Positions 8,389-17,532 of a DNA stretch of 64,000 nt are shown here, piece by piece. A model generated the notes under the pieces. That model was not told where the DNA came from. It did no database searches and was given only the letters and a program-made list of their open reading frames with translations. Each line of letters begins with the position of its first letter. Within the stretch, counting starts at the first letter, position 1. The stretch comes from CAMCXT01 sp040403315 (GTDB lineage: Bacteria > Bacteroidota > Bacteroidia > M30B66), in assembly GCA_040403315.1 (NCBI GenBank), contig JBBAKX010000003.1, positions 307,493 through 371,492 of the forward strand, read 5' to 3'. The position numbers and the translations under genes are program-made.

Positions 8389-9423
8389 TTACTTAGGAAG
8401 AATGGTATCCTGAATCGGTTGTTCTGGATTGAGTGTTTCAACCTCCTTCATCAATTCCTTGAAATTCTCAACCGATTTATGTGGAATCTTGAGGGTGTAA
8501 ACTTTTTTATCTGGATTGGTTAATTTATCCGTCCGCAACCAAGGATTATAATATTTCAGCATTTTGTAATTCGTGCCGTGCTGTTCGGCAAACAAAGTAA
8601 GATTGGTGATTGAAGAATCAACTTTGGTAAAAGTTCCTGGCAACGGGGGATATAAATCCTTTTTCCTTAATACAAATCCATAATTCTGAGGATTGGATAA
8701 GATTTCTTTCATGGCTAAAACCCGAAAAACATATCTTCCAGTTTCTTCATTTAGCAATAAATCATAGTACGATTTCGCTTGTTGTTTGTCGAGTTGTTTC
8801 TGAATTCCATTAATCCCAAGATTGAAGGATGCTGCAACTAAGGTCCAATTCCCTAATTCTTTATAAGCTTGTTTGAAGAATCTACAGGCAGCCTCAGTAG
8901 ATTTTTCGGGATGGTACCGTTCGTCGATTTCGTCGTTAATAGTTAAATTAAACGCCTCAGCAGTAGAAGGAATAAACTGCCAAAAACCAGCTGCTCCTTT
9001 GGATGAGACATTGTGCGTGAAACCACTTTCAACAACAGCTAGATATTTGAAATCATCGGGAATTCCATTTTTCTTTAAAATCCCTGAAATAATTGGTAAC
9101 CAACGGTTTGATCGTTTTGCCAGTAAGATGGTTTGGGATTGCCAATAAGTATTTACCAGAAATTCGCGGTCGATGCGTTCTCGCACTTCAAAATCTTGAA
9201 GCGGAACGGGATCACCTGCAAAGTTTAGATCATGCGGAACATTCACAGAATAAATCCTGTAATGGTCTTTGAAATATTTTTGGTATTGGTCGTCGTCGGA
9301 GCCCACTTTGCCATAGAAGCTAAACAAGCGAATGAAGGCCAATATCCCCAGCAAAAGTGTGAAGGAAACAATCAGTTTATAAACTGAAGCGGGAACTTTA
9401 TTGAATAGTTTAAATGGCCTCAA
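8389..9423 (-). CDS. Membrane-anchored lytic transglycosylase (SLT, MltD-like)
   Basis: Cleaves peptidoglycan glycan strands in the periplasm. One N-terminal membrane segment (LIVSFTLLLGILAFIRLF, about 17-34) is followed by an SLT domain with VESGFTHNVSSKGAAGFWQF (catalytic Glu in the ESG motif) and the conserved AAGFWQFIPSTA and ASFNLGINGI segments. The C-terminal part (YKMLKYYNPWL...YTLKIP) looks like a degenerate LysM-type end. The only plausible start is TTG at 9423, forming a TTGA overlap with the stop of the WecA-type gene; no ATG occurs before the catalytic domain. It is the last gene of the exopolysaccharide operon, which suggests remodelling of the wall to let polymer or export machinery through. 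Confidence 0.85.
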   Translation of the reverse strand: MRPFKLFNKVPASVYKLIVSFTLLLGILAFIRLFSFYGKVGSDDDQYQKYFKDHYRIYSVNVPHDLNFAGDPVPLQDFEVRERIDREFLVNTYWQSQTILLAKRSNRWLPIISGILKKNGIPDDFKYLAVVESGFTHNVSSKGAAGFWQFIPSTAEAFNLTINDEIDERYHPEKSTEAACRFFKQAYKELGNWTLVAASFNLGINGIQKQLDKQQAKSYYDLLLNEETGRYVFRVLAMKEILSNPQNYGFVLRKKDLYPPLPGTFTKVDSSITNLTLFAEQHGTNYKMLKYYNPWLRTDKLTNPDKKVYTLKIPHKSVENFKELMKEVETLNPEQPIQDTILPK

Positions 9424-10505
9424 GCTTTTGGTTTAGGTTTACTGATCCTCGTTGTTGAATACAATCCAACTAAAATAACCAGAAACAAGACTGAAGTTAA
9501 TACGGTATGAGTGGTTGTCCAGTTACGAATATTATTAAGGACAAAAATACCTACGAACATAGCCAACAAGGAAAGTGAAATCATTACAATAGCCACTTGT
9601 CGCTCGGTTAAACCGGCATATACTAAGTGATGCGTAGTATGATCGCGACCTCCAACAAATGGCGATTTTCCTTTTAGTAGGCGGTTGATTGAAACGGTAG
9701 CGGTATCGCTGATCGGTACAACAAAAATCAATATCGCAATAAGAAATTGTCTAGCTGGTGTGATTGTATCGAAATAATTGGGCGCATTCCAGAAATATTC
9801 AATCCCAATTCCGGCTAAGAATACACCAAGGAACTGTGATCCTGAGTCGCCCATATACATTCTTGAAGGGTTCCAATTGTAATATAGGAATCCACAGAGT
9901 GCTGCCAAAACACCCATCACCAAAATCATGTCGATACTCACAGGTGCTTCTCGGAATGCCATGCTCATTAGCGCTCCAATACAGATAACTGACGAAACCG
10001 ATGTTGTGATCCCATCCATATTATCGAGCATATTGACTGAATTCATCAAGCCAACAACCCAGAAAAAAGTGAAGAAAACATTTACTTCATACCAAGGAAA
10101 AACGGTGATTAAATTGTCGGTGAAAACGAATGATGCACCACAAATAAATTGCACTAAAAATTTCAGAAAAGGCTTGGTGTTGTATGCGTCATCTGCCAAC
10201 CCCATTATAAAGCCAAGCGAAGTAGCTAGAAAAAAGCCTAGAAACTTTTTATTAAGCAGCATTTCCTGATTAGGAAAAAAGATGGAGTAAAAAACAATCG
10301 CTAGAAGGAAAAGCAAATAGAACGAAACTCCTCCAAAAGCGGGTTTTGTAGTTGCAGCCCAGCGCACTTGATCGAACTCATTTTTAGAACCCATGTTCGA
10401 CGAAAACTTGAGCAATAATCCATTAACAACAATCGAAAAGATTACCATTAACGCTAAAAAAAGAGTAAGTAGGATCGGGATTGTGAATGTTCCTAGTTCT
10501 ATCAT
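9420..10505 (-). CDS. WecA/TagO-type undecaprenyl-phosphate sugar-1-phosphate transferase
   Basis: Polytopic membrane enzyme of 361 residues in the MraY/WecA superfamily. It starts lipid-linked glycan synthesis by moving a HexNAc-1-phosphate from a UDP-sugar to undecaprenyl phosphate. Motifs in order: GLADDAYNT (Asp-Asp pair), SVNMLDNMDGI (Mg-binding loop), YMGDSGSQFLG and GGRDHTTHHLVYAGL (the HxxH-like loop of WecA-type enzymes, absent in true MraY). About 11 hydrophobic segments are visible. The start is ATG at 10505 (MIELGTF); an in-frame TTG at 10514 adds only three residues. It overlaps the next gene by TTGA. In this operon it probably primes the repeat unit exported by the Wza/Wzc pair upstream. 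Confidence 0.88.
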   Translation of the reverse strand: MIELGTFTIPILLTLFLALMVIFSIVVNGLLLKFSSNMGSKNEFDQVRWAATTKPAFGGVSFYLLFLLAIVFYSIFFPNQEMLLNKKFLGFFLATSLGFIMGLADDAYNTKPFLKFLVQFICGASFVFTDNLITVFPWYEVNVFFTFFWVVGLMNSVNMLDNMDGITTSVSSVICIGALMSMAFREAPVSIDMILVMGVLAALCGFLYYNWNPSRMYMGDSGSQFLGVFLAGIGIEYFWNAPNYFDTITPARQFLIAILIFVVPISDTATVSINRLLKGKSPFVGGRDHTTHHLVYAGLTERQVAIVMISLSLLAMFVGIFVLNNIRNWTTTHTVLTSVLFLVILVGLYSTTRISKPKPKA

Positions 10506-10515
10506 CTGCTTCAAA

Positions 10516-11070
10516 TTAAGGATTGAATCTGAAAGGTGATTGAAAATCTTTAAAATTCAAATTCACTTGATCTTTTTCAGATAGTAAAGGATTTTCAATT
10601 CTCCAGTCTATGTTCAAGTCAACATCGTTCCACATAATGCCCATTTCTGAGGCTTTGTTGTAAACATTACCGCATTTATAAAAGAAAATAGTATTGTCGG
10701 TAAGAGTTAGGAAACCATGTGCAAATCCAATAGGAACATACAGCATACTTTTGTTTGCCTCATTGAGCTCTACAGCTAGGTGTTTTCCGTAAGTTGGTGA
10801 ACCTAAGCGAATATCAACAGCGACATCCAAAACAGCACCTTGAATAACTCGAACGAGTTTCGATTGGGCAAAATCTCCAGTTTGAAAATGGAGTCCGCGG
10901 AGTACACCAGCTTGCGAAAGACTTTGGTTGTCTTGCACGAAATGGTCGTTGATGCCAGCATCAATGAAGCGCGAATGGTTATAAGATTCGAAGAAATATC
11001 CGCGAGGATCCTCAAATACAGCAGGGTGAATTAATTTCAGATCTGGAATTTCGAACTGCTCAACTCTCAT
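10516..11070 (-). CDS. rfbC: dTDP-4-dehydrorhamnose 3,5-epimerase
   Basis: Cupin-fold epimerase of dTDP-L-rhamnose synthesis, 184 residues, the normal size. Visible signatures are FEDPRGYFFESYN, the catalytic-histidine segment VLRGLHFQ, KLVRVIQGAVLDVAVDIR and PIGFAHGFLTL. The family Tyr lies in the IFFYKCGNVYN segment. Only this rhamnose-pathway gene is present here; rfbA, rfbB and rfbD must be elsewhere, or the enzyme serves another dTDP-sugar pathway. It sits one base after the tyrosine kinase stop, within the exopolysaccharide operon. The ATG at 11070 is unambiguous. Confidence 0.92.
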   Translation of the reverse strand: MRVEQFEIPDLKLIHPAVFEDPRGYFFESYNHSRFIDAGINDHFVQDNQSLSQAGVLRGLHFQTGDFAQSKLVRVIQGAVLDVAVDIRLGSPTYGKHLAVELNEANKSMLYVPIGFAHGFLTLTDNTIFFYKCGNVYNKASEMGIMWNDVDLNIDWRIENPLLSEKDQVNLNFKDFQSPFRFNP

Positions 11071-11071
11071 T

Positions 11072-13489
11072 TTATTTACTGATCATTTTTCTGAAAAACT
11101 CCTTCAGGTTAAATCGCTCTCTTCGAATATCTTCATCGTAATACCCAAATCCATAACCGTATCCATAACCGTAATCGTAATCGTAAACGCCCGAATACCC
11201 ATATCCTGAACGTTTAATATCCACTGAATTAAGGATGATACTTAGATTCTTGATGTTGTTATCTCGAATCAATTTTTTAACGTTTTGCACGAAGTTTCTT
11301 TTCGAGAAATTCTCACGGAATACATATACGGGATAATCGGCCATTTTAATAATCCTGATACCATCAGTTACCAGACCTACTGGCGGATTATCGATCACGA
11401 TTACATCGTACATCTTTTTTAATTCATCGATTACTTCCGCCATTTTGGAACTGATTACCAACTCCGAAGGATTGGGAGGAACAGGGCCTGCTGTAATGAA
11501 GTCGAGATTCGTTAAACTCGATTTGAAAATACAATCCTCTATTTGGTTTCTTCCAATCAAGATTGTACTCATGCCTTTGTCGTTCGGTACACCAAACCCC
11601 ACGTGGATTTTCGGTTTCCGCATATCGAGATCGAGAATAATCACTTTCTTTTCAGAAAAGGCAATAATACCTGCTAAGTTCAGCGCAACGAAAGTCTTTC
11701 CTTCCCCAGAAATAGTCGAAGTGATTGCCAAGACTTTAGGACCTTCTTTGGTGGAGAGGAATTCGAGATTTGAGCGTATCGATCGCAAGGATTCTGCAAT
11801 AATCGACTTGGGTTTTTTGTCGACGATAAGTTGAGAGATCGGAATGATATCTTTGTAATTCGGTACGATTCCAAGCATAGGAACTTCCAAATACTTCATG
11901 ATTTCATTCATAGAAGTAATCTCATTATACAATAGGTAGCGAATTACAACTAGACCAAGACTAACGATGAGCCAGCCAATAAAAGCACTTAAAGCAACAA
12001 TTCGTCGGCTAGGGAAGTAAGGTGCTGCTGGGGCAGAGGAGGCTTCAAGTACAGTATTTTCAGAAGTGATTCCTGCATTAGAAATAGCTAATTCAGATTT
12101 AATCTCGACCAATCGGTTGTAGTAGTTTTCGTTGATGTTATTCAATTTCTGAAGTCGAACAAATTCGATACGATCGAAACTCAAAGCACTGAGTTTGATT
12201 TCATCTTCATAGCTGGCTATTCGGTCTTCAATTTGGATTTTCTGGTCGTTGAGGCTCTTCTTTAAAGCAGATAATGCTTCAACAATCAACTTTTTTTGAA
12301 TGGCAATTTGGTAGTCAATCAAAGCGACTTTAGAAGAACTCTGTGTAACAGAATACAGCGTCGAGGTTCTTCTTTGAAGCAAGCTTTTTAATTCATTAAG
12401 CATTTGCAGCAGCATTCCTTGAGAATCGGATGCCGCTAGTAAAGAAACTAACTTATATACGTCTATATCTTTTTCAATCGAAATAGCATCTTCGATGGTT
12501 TTTAATGCGGACTCTTCTAACTGAACGTTGTTAAGCTTTGATTCTAAATCGTCTATCCTGTTTCCAAAGTTTGGTAAAGGCGTTTCATCATTTAATCTAT
12601 TTTTTGTTTTGAAATTCTGAAGTTCAACTTCCGAATCGTAAAGCTTATCGTACACGACTTTCAATTGGTCGTCGATGAATTTAATGGTATTGGTTGCCGA
12701 TTCCGCTTGCTTTTCTATATCGTAAATCTTGAATTCTTCCGATATGGTATTACATATATCAGATGCCTTGGCTGGATTACGCTCGTAATACATCACCTTT
12801 ATGGTTCCTGCAGCCTCGTTTTCTGTTTCAACTTTTAGATTTCCAGAATATGTTCTAACCAAGTTTTCACGCTTCGTTAAGACAAAGTAGTAAGGGTTTT
12901 CATTGAGCCCTTTCATGTCCGTTCGAATTTTGTCGAAATTCCTCATGGTTACCTTTACCGAATCAATTACTGGCAAACGCACCCAAGCATTTGTTTTTAC
13001 GCGAAATACATTTTCTTTGTTATTAAGGTTGGTTGTGAAAATGGCATTGTTCTCATCCGTAAAGGAAACATAAACAGGTAGATTGTAAATCTCATTGATT
13101 GGATTTCGATATTCTAATTCGAACGGAGATGTGCGATACATCTCGTAATTCAAAACGTTTCCTATTTGATAATAGCTTACATCCAAAGGAAGCTTATTGA
13201 ATACACGATCTAAAAATGTAGCTGATTTTAGCAATTCGATTTTTCCAGGAAGGTCGCTTTTAGCAGTAAACTCCCTATCGAGCAACATTTTTGAATTCTT
13301 ATCTGCAAGCGCAATTTGGATGATTGATTTCGACTCGTAAATCGGATACGTGTAGCGTAGATATAAAAACGCCATCAAAAATGCGATAACAAAGAAAAGT
13401 AGAATCCAAGCAATATTTTTTCTGATGACTCTGAAAAATAGTTTCAGGTCAAAGTCATCATTCAGGTTCGATATTTTACGCTCAATCAT
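11072..13489 (-). CDS. Wzc-type polysaccharide chain-length regulator with tyrosine autokinase domain
   Basis: Inner-membrane BY-kinase of 805 residues that controls polymerisation and export of a surface polysaccharide with Wza. The N-terminal Wzz domain begins with a membrane segment (IAWILLFFVIAFLMAFLYLRY). A long periplasmic coiled-coil region follows, with a second membrane segment near residue 500 (IVALSAFIGWLIVSLGLVVI). The cytoplasmic kinase has Walker A (SGEGKTFVALNLA), Walker A' (VIILDLDMRKP) and Walker B (YDVIVIDNPPVG). The C-terminus holds a cluster of ten tyrosines within 22 residues, the autophosphorylation tail typical of this family. It is encoded three bases after wza in the same operon. 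Confidence 0.95.
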   Translation of the reverse strand: MIERKISNLNDDFDLKLFFRVIRKNIAWILLFFVIAFLMAFLYLRYTYPIYESKSIIQIALADKNSKMLLDREFTAKSDLPGKIELLKSATFLDRVFNKLPLDVSYYQIGNVLNYEMYRTSPFELEYRNPINEIYNLPVYVSFTDENNAIFTTNLNNKENVFRVKTNAWVRLPVIDSVKVTMRNFDKIRTDMKGLNENPYYFVLTKRENLVRTYSGNLKVETENEAAGTIKVMYYERNPAKASDICNTISEEFKIYDIEKQAESATNTIKFIDDQLKVVYDKLYDSEVELQNFKTKNRLNDETPLPNFGNRIDDLESKLNNVQLEESALKTIEDAISIEKDIDVYKLVSLLAASDSQGMLLQMLNELKSLLQRRTSTLYSVTQSSSKVALIDYQIAIQKKLIVEALSALKKSLNDQKIQIEDRIASYEDEIKLSALSFDRIEFVRLQKLNNINENYYNRLVEIKSELAISNAGITSENTVLEASSAPAAPYFPSRRIVALSAFIGWLIVSLGLVVIRYLLYNEITSMNEIMKYLEVPMLGIVPNYKDIIPISQLIVDKKPKSIIAESLRSIRSNLEFLSTKEGPKVLAITSTISGEGKTFVALNLAGIIAFSEKKVIILDLDMRKPKIHVGFGVPNDKGMSTILIGRNQIEDCIFKSSLTNLDFITAGPVPPNPSELVISSKMAEVIDELKKMYDVIVIDNPPVGLVTDGIRIIKMADYPVYVFRENFSKRNFVQNVKKLIRDNNIKNLSIILNSVDIKRSGYGYSGVYDYDYGYGYGYGFGYYDEDIRRERFNLKEFFRKMISK
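11139..11204 (-). repeat. Imperfect repeat coding for the tyrosine-rich tail
   Basis: Degenerate tandem units of ATAACCGTATCC/CGTAAT type (plus strand) encode alternating Gly-Tyr and Asp-Tyr residues at the kinase C-terminus, ten Tyr in 22 residues. The repeated DNA could change length by slippage in steps of two codons, changing the number of phospho-acceptor sites. Confidence 0.6.
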
Positions 13490-13491
13490 AT

Positions 13492-14271
13492 CTATTGGGC
13501 AAGTGAATAAATAAGAAATCCAAGATTGGTTATTGCCAAATAAGGACCTATTCTATTTAGGAAGTTTTGAGCGTAATCATTTCTTCCTTCAATATATACA
13601 ATATCATTTCCTTGTAAAGTCATATCAGCTTTTTTCATTCCGTCGATCGTAGATAGATCTATGAGATAAACCTGCGGATTTTTCAAGTCGCCTCGAATGA
13701 GTTTTATTCGATTGGCTTTACCGTTTGCAGAAACGCCACCCGACAATGCCAATGCTTCAAGTAAAGTTGTATTTTGATTTATTATTTGAACCACTCGAGC
13801 AGAACCTCCTTCTCCTGGGAAAATTACGATTCTCTTGTTTGTGATTTTAATCGTTACAAAAGGATCAACATAATACTGTTTCAATCGCTCTTCTAACATG
13901 AGTTCGGCTTCCCTAACAGACAATTCCTTTATTTGTATCCTGCCCAACATTGGCAGCTTGGCAGTTCCGTCGAATTCTACTACTGCGCTGATGCCTTTAC
14001 TCTGCAACTGTGCTGTTGATCCACTTACTCCAGTTTGATCTGATCCTCCTCCTTCAATTATTGATGCTCCTTTGTTAGGAATGATCTGAATATCAAGGAT
14101 GTCGTTCAATCCAATTTTATATTCTCGGGATGCAGAAATTTTCGAGAAATCATCGAACGGATAATTCTTTTTGGTTTTGAACATGATTGCCCGGTTATTA
14201 CAGGAAACCATTCCAACCATCAACGGTATAATTAGCCAACTGAATATTCTGGCAATATAAGGGTATTGCAT
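13492..14271 (-). CDS. Wza-type polysaccharide export lipoprotein
   Basis: Outer-membrane export channel component of 259 residues. The signal peptide ends in a lipobox (VGMVSC, Cys24). The polysaccharide-export (PES) domain follows with SREYKIGLNDILDIQI and VVEFDGTAKLPMLGRIQI, then an SLBB-like region (VVQIINQNTTLLEALALSGG, IKLIRGDLKNPQVYLIDL, GNDIVYIEG). A C-terminal hydrophobic helix (IGPYLAITNLGFLIYSLA) could span the outer membrane, as in Wza. I chose ATG at 14271 over an in-frame TTG at 14289, because it opens directly into the lipoprotein signal. It is directly upstream of the tyrosine kinase, the usual Wza-Wzc pairing. Confidence 0.9.
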   Translation of the reverse strand: MQYPYIARIFSWLIIPLMVGMVSCNNRAIMFKTKKNYPFDDFSKISASREYKIGLNDILDIQIIPNKGASIIEGGGSDQTGVSGSTAQLQSKGISAVVEFDGTAKLPMLGRIQIKELSVREAELMLEERLKQYYVDPFVTIKITNKRIVIFPGEGGSARVVQIINQNTTLLEALALSGGVSANGKANRIKLIRGDLKNPQVYLIDLSTIDGMKKADMTLQGNDIVYIEGRNDYAQNFLNRIGPYLAITNLGFLIYSLAQ

Positions 14272-14346
14272 AGCCGGCAAAGCTAACAAAATTTAATGCT
14301 CAAAGTCTATGTTTGTGATGACATACTGACAAACCATAGTTGATTA

Positions 14347-14365
14347 AAACCAAGATTTTTGGTTT
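14347..14365 (-). terminator. Weak AT-rich hairpin between GT4 and wza genes
   Basis: Seven-base arms (AAACCAA/TTGGTTT) with a five-base loop, 21-39 bases past the GT4 stop on the minus strand, followed by only a few T. It may be an attenuator or weak terminator inside the operon, in the 114-base gap before wza. Confidence 0.35.
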
Positions 14366-14385
14366 ATACAATTTGATTCGTGAAA

Positions 14386-15591
14386 TTAATCTGCAATGTT
14401 AGGATTGGCGAGCATTTCATAGTAAAGTGCTGAAATATCTCTAATCAACCGGGTATAATGAAAACGATTCTTTACATGCTCCCAACCAACACGCCCAAAT
14501 TCATTTCTTTTTTGGTCATTTTCGGTAAGTTCAAGTATCAAGGAGGCAAATTTCTCTGCATCGCTTTTTGAATTCGACAATAGCGCTGTAACGCCTTCAA
14601 CCACTACGTTTTCAATTCCTCCAACATTTGTGCTAACAATAGGCTTGTTGGCTGCTTGTGCTTCAATCAAGCTTACTGGCGTACCTTCATTCAAGGATGT
14701 AAGTGTCACAATGTCAAGGCCCGCATTCGCAACATCTATATCTTTAATCCAAGAGGTAAAGGTAAGCGGCGCTTTTAGGGTTTGTGTCATCGCATCTATA
14801 AAAGGAATACCCAAATCTCTTGCATTGGCTTCAATCCTTAATCGGTCTTCTCCATCGCCAATGATGAAAAACCTCAACTTTTTAGTAGTTTTTTCTAAAA
14901 CAATCTTTGCTGCTTCTAAAAACAACCGATGGTTTTTTACTGGAACCAATCGTCCGATAATTCCAATGGCAATTTCATCGTCGTCTAATTGGTAGCGACT
15001 CCTAAATGCGAATCGCTTTTCATCCATTTGCTCGGTAAACCTCGACAAGTCGAAGCCCAATGGGACAACCTTTATTTTCTCTGGCTTGCAAATGCGGTGA
15101 ACCAAACAAAGTTCAGCTTTTTGCTTATCACTTATTGCAATGATACAAGAGCTTTTTCTGGCCAAATTACGTTCGATATTCTTGTACATCAAAGTTTTCA
15201 TCTTCCCGAAGTAAGAATGAAACACGTGCCCATGGAAGGTGTGAATGATCACAGGAACTTTCATGTTAGATGCAGCCAATCGGCCAATCGTTCCCGCCTT
15301 AGATGCATGTGTATGTACGATGTCGGGCTTGAAATCTTTGATGATTTGCTGCATCTTACGGTATGCTTCAAAATCGTTTCGCAAATCGATTTCCCGCTTC
15401 ATTTCAGGAATAATAATCGGATTGAGCCCTAAATTTTTAACAATAAACTCAGAGCTGTCTTCAGATTCATCCTTTTCTCCACCAACCAACATTGTTTCAA
15501 AATCATCGGGCATGTAACGCGACAAATAAGCAGCGTTATAGGTTGGACCGCCTAAGTTAAAACGGTTGATGATACGGAGAATTCTAGGCAT
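14386..15591 (-). CDS. Family 4 glycosyltransferase
   Basis: GT-B fold, retaining glycosyltransferase of 401 residues, cytoplasmic, probably adding a sugar to the lipid-linked repeat unit. The N-terminal acceptor domain has the GT4 glycine loop (FNLGGPTYNAAYLSR) and VHTHASKAGTIGRLAA. The donor domain has IGIIGRLVPVKNHRLFLEAA and the nucleotide-sugar motif LTSLNEGTPVSLIEAQAANKPIVSTNVGG with the EGTPVSLIEA core. The ATG at 15591 is clear. It lies 30 bases downstream of asnB and upstream of wza. Which sugar it transfers cannot be told. Confidence 0.88.
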   Translation of the reverse strand: MPRILRIINRFNLGGPTYNAAYLSRYMPDDFETMLVGGEKDESEDSSEFIVKNLGLNPIIIPEMKREIDLRNDFEAYRKMQQIIKDFKPDIVHTHASKAGTIGRLAASNMKVPVIIHTFHGHVFHSYFGKMKTLMYKNIERNLARKSSCIIAISDKQKAELCLVHRICKPEKIKVVPLGFDLSRFTEQMDEKRFAFRSRYQLDDDEIAIGIIGRLVPVKNHRLFLEAAKIVLEKTTKKLRFFIIGDGEDRLRIEANARDLGIPFIDAMTQTLKAPLTFTSWIKDIDVANAGLDIVTLTSLNEGTPVSLIEAQAANKPIVSTNVGGIENVVVEGVTALLSNSKSDAEKFASLILELTENDQKRNEFGRVGWEHVKNRFHYTRLIRDISALYYEMLANPNIAD

Positions 15592-15621
15592 TAGTGGTAA
15601 ATTCTATTTCCGCAAAAGTAA

Positions 15622-17505
15622 TTATTTCATCCAACGGCGGTACCAACTTTGAAATACTATTAAAGCCCAGATTCTTGCTGTCGAATCTCCAGGATCGTTA
15701 GATAACAACTGGTTTCTTAATTGATTGATCCCCTCAGAATTAAATAATCCCTGTTCTTGGATATATCTTTCAGCCAGCAAGTCATCGAATATCCAGCTAT
15801 ACAAGTCCTCTCGAAACCATTTGAGCAATGGAACTTCGAAGCCATGTTTAGGACGATGATAGAGTTCTTCAGGCAACAAACTTCTAAAAGCATCTTGTAC
15901 GATCAATTTCCTACCTCTTCCATTCACCTTATAATTGGGTGGGAGGGAAGCTGCAAAATCCACCAACTCGAAATCAAGAAATGGTGTGCGAACTTCAAGG
16001 CTGTTTGCCATTGACATTAAATCGACTTTCGTTAACATGTCTCCCGGAAGAACCAAATGCATATCATTCAGCAAAATATCATTCATGTTGCCTGTTTTTC
16101 CAATAAATCTGGTGTGGTATTTCTTTCGGGCTTCAATTTCTTCGCTGTTCAGCGGAAAGTTCGCCATCGATTTCAAATAATCAGCATCGGCATATCCACA
16201 CCATTGCCAATAACGATCTGCCGAATTGGCTTTCATTCCCCGACTAAACTTTTGAAGTTTTCGAATGGTATTTCCAAAACTCGAATTTCTTGATTTTGGA
16301 AGACCTTCCCAAACAGGGCCCAGCATGCTCACAATTTGCGCTTTAAATCCTCCGTTACGAAGTTTCCATTCGCCGTAGTGCTTCATGTAACCTCCGAACA
16401 ATTCATCGGCGCCATCTCCCGAAAGGGCAACTGTTACCTCTTTGCGGGTTTCTCTACACAATATATTTACTGCCAATGCGGAAGAATCTGCAAAAGGCTC
16501 ATCAATATATTCTAACATCTCATGAAGATGATCGAATAGATCTTTGTTCCTCAAACTAAAAACGGTATGGTTGGTCTTGTATTGATCAGCAACCAGTTTA
16601 GCATACTTGGTTTCATCGAATAACGGTTCATCTTGATAACCAATTGAAAACGTATTCAGATTTGAAGTAAAACTTGAAGCAATAGCGGTTACTACAGACG
16701 AGTCAATTCCACCCGATAAAAAACTACCCAATGGAACGTCTGAGATCAATCTACGTTCAACAGAAGCCGTCATCTTATCTACCAGAATCGATTGCGCTGT
16801 CAAATAATCTGGAACCGGTAAAGCAATTCCTTCAGGCATTTCATACCAACATACTTTATCGACTTTACCGCCCGATAGCTTCAAATAGTGTCCTGGCTCT
16901 AACTTCTTTACTCCACTAAAAATGGTTTCTGGCGCTGGAATGTAATTCAAGTGCAAATATTGATACAACGCACTGTGGTCAATTTCACGCGGAATATCAT
17001 ATTGCATCAAAGCTTTCATCTCAGAAGCAAAAGAAATACCTGTTGTGTCTGCGAAATAGATCAAAGGCTTTACACCATATCGATCGCGTGATATGAACAC
17101 ATCACCTGTTTCTTTATCGTGCACTGCAAATGCAAAGAAACCATTGATTTTACTGAGGCAGGAAATTCCTTCTCTGATAAACAATTGAAGTAGAACTTCT
17201 GTGTCGCTGGTTGATCGAAACTGAAAACCCAATTGTTGCAGTTCGTTTCGATAGGTTTGAAAGTTGAAAAACTCTCCGTTAAAAACGATGGTGTAACGAC
17301 CCGTTGGATCTGTAAATGGCTGCGAGCCATTGTTGCTCACATCTATAATAGACAGTCGAGCATGACCAAAAGAAACGAAATCTGTTTGATAGATTCCGTT
17401 TCCATCCGGTCCACGTTTTTTTAATTGATCAGCGGCAGCATGTACCTTTTCCAACCGGGCTTTTCCAGCTTCAAGAAATGCAACACTACCAGTAATTCCG
17501 CACAT
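15622..17505 (-). CDS. asnB: Asparagine synthase (glutamine-hydrolysing)
   Basis: Two-domain amidotransferase of 627 residues. The N-terminal Ntn glutaminase starts with the catalytic Cys2 (MCGITG) and has RLSIIDVSNNGSQPF and FNGEFFNFQ. The synthetase domain has the PP-loop SGGIDSSVV, then ALSGDGADELFGGY and VDLMSMANSLEVRTPFLD. It makes asparagine from aspartate, or amidates an acidic sugar or other group, as many asnB copies in polysaccharide operons may do. It is the first gene of the minus-strand exopolysaccharide run, which favours the second role, but the sequence alone does not decide. lpdA ends 28 bases upstream. Confidence 0.93.
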   Translation of the reverse strand: MCGITGSVAFLEAGKARLEKVHAAADQLKKRGPDGNGIYQTDFVSFGHARLSIIDVSNNGSQPFTDPTGRYTIVFNGEFFNFQTYRNELQQLGFQFRSTSDTEVLLQLFIREGISCLSKINGFFAFAVHDKETGDVFISRDRYGVKPLIYFADTTGISFASEMKALMQYDIPREIDHSALYQYLHLNYIPAPETIFSGVKKLEPGHYLKLSGGKVDKVCWYEMPEGIALPVPDYLTAQSILVDKMTASVERRLISDVPLGSFLSGGIDSSVVTAIASSFTSNLNTFSIGYQDEPLFDETKYAKLVADQYKTNHTVFSLRNKDLFDHLHEMLEYIDEPFADSSALAVNILCRETRKEVTVALSGDGADELFGGYMKHYGEWKLRNGGFKAQIVSMLGPVWEGLPKSRNSSFGNTIRKLQKFSRGMKANSADRYWQWCGYADADYLKSMANFPLNSEEIEARKKYHTRFIGKTGNMNDILLNDMHLVLPGDMLTKVDLMSMANSLEVRTPFLDFELVDFAASLPPNYKVNGRGRKLIVQDAFRSLLPEELYHRPKHGFEVPLLKWFREDLYSWIFDDLLAERYIQEQGLFNSEGINQLRNQLLSNDPGDSTARIWALIVFQSWYRRWMK

Positions 17506-17532
17506 AACGATTTTCCTTGCGGAAACAGATTG

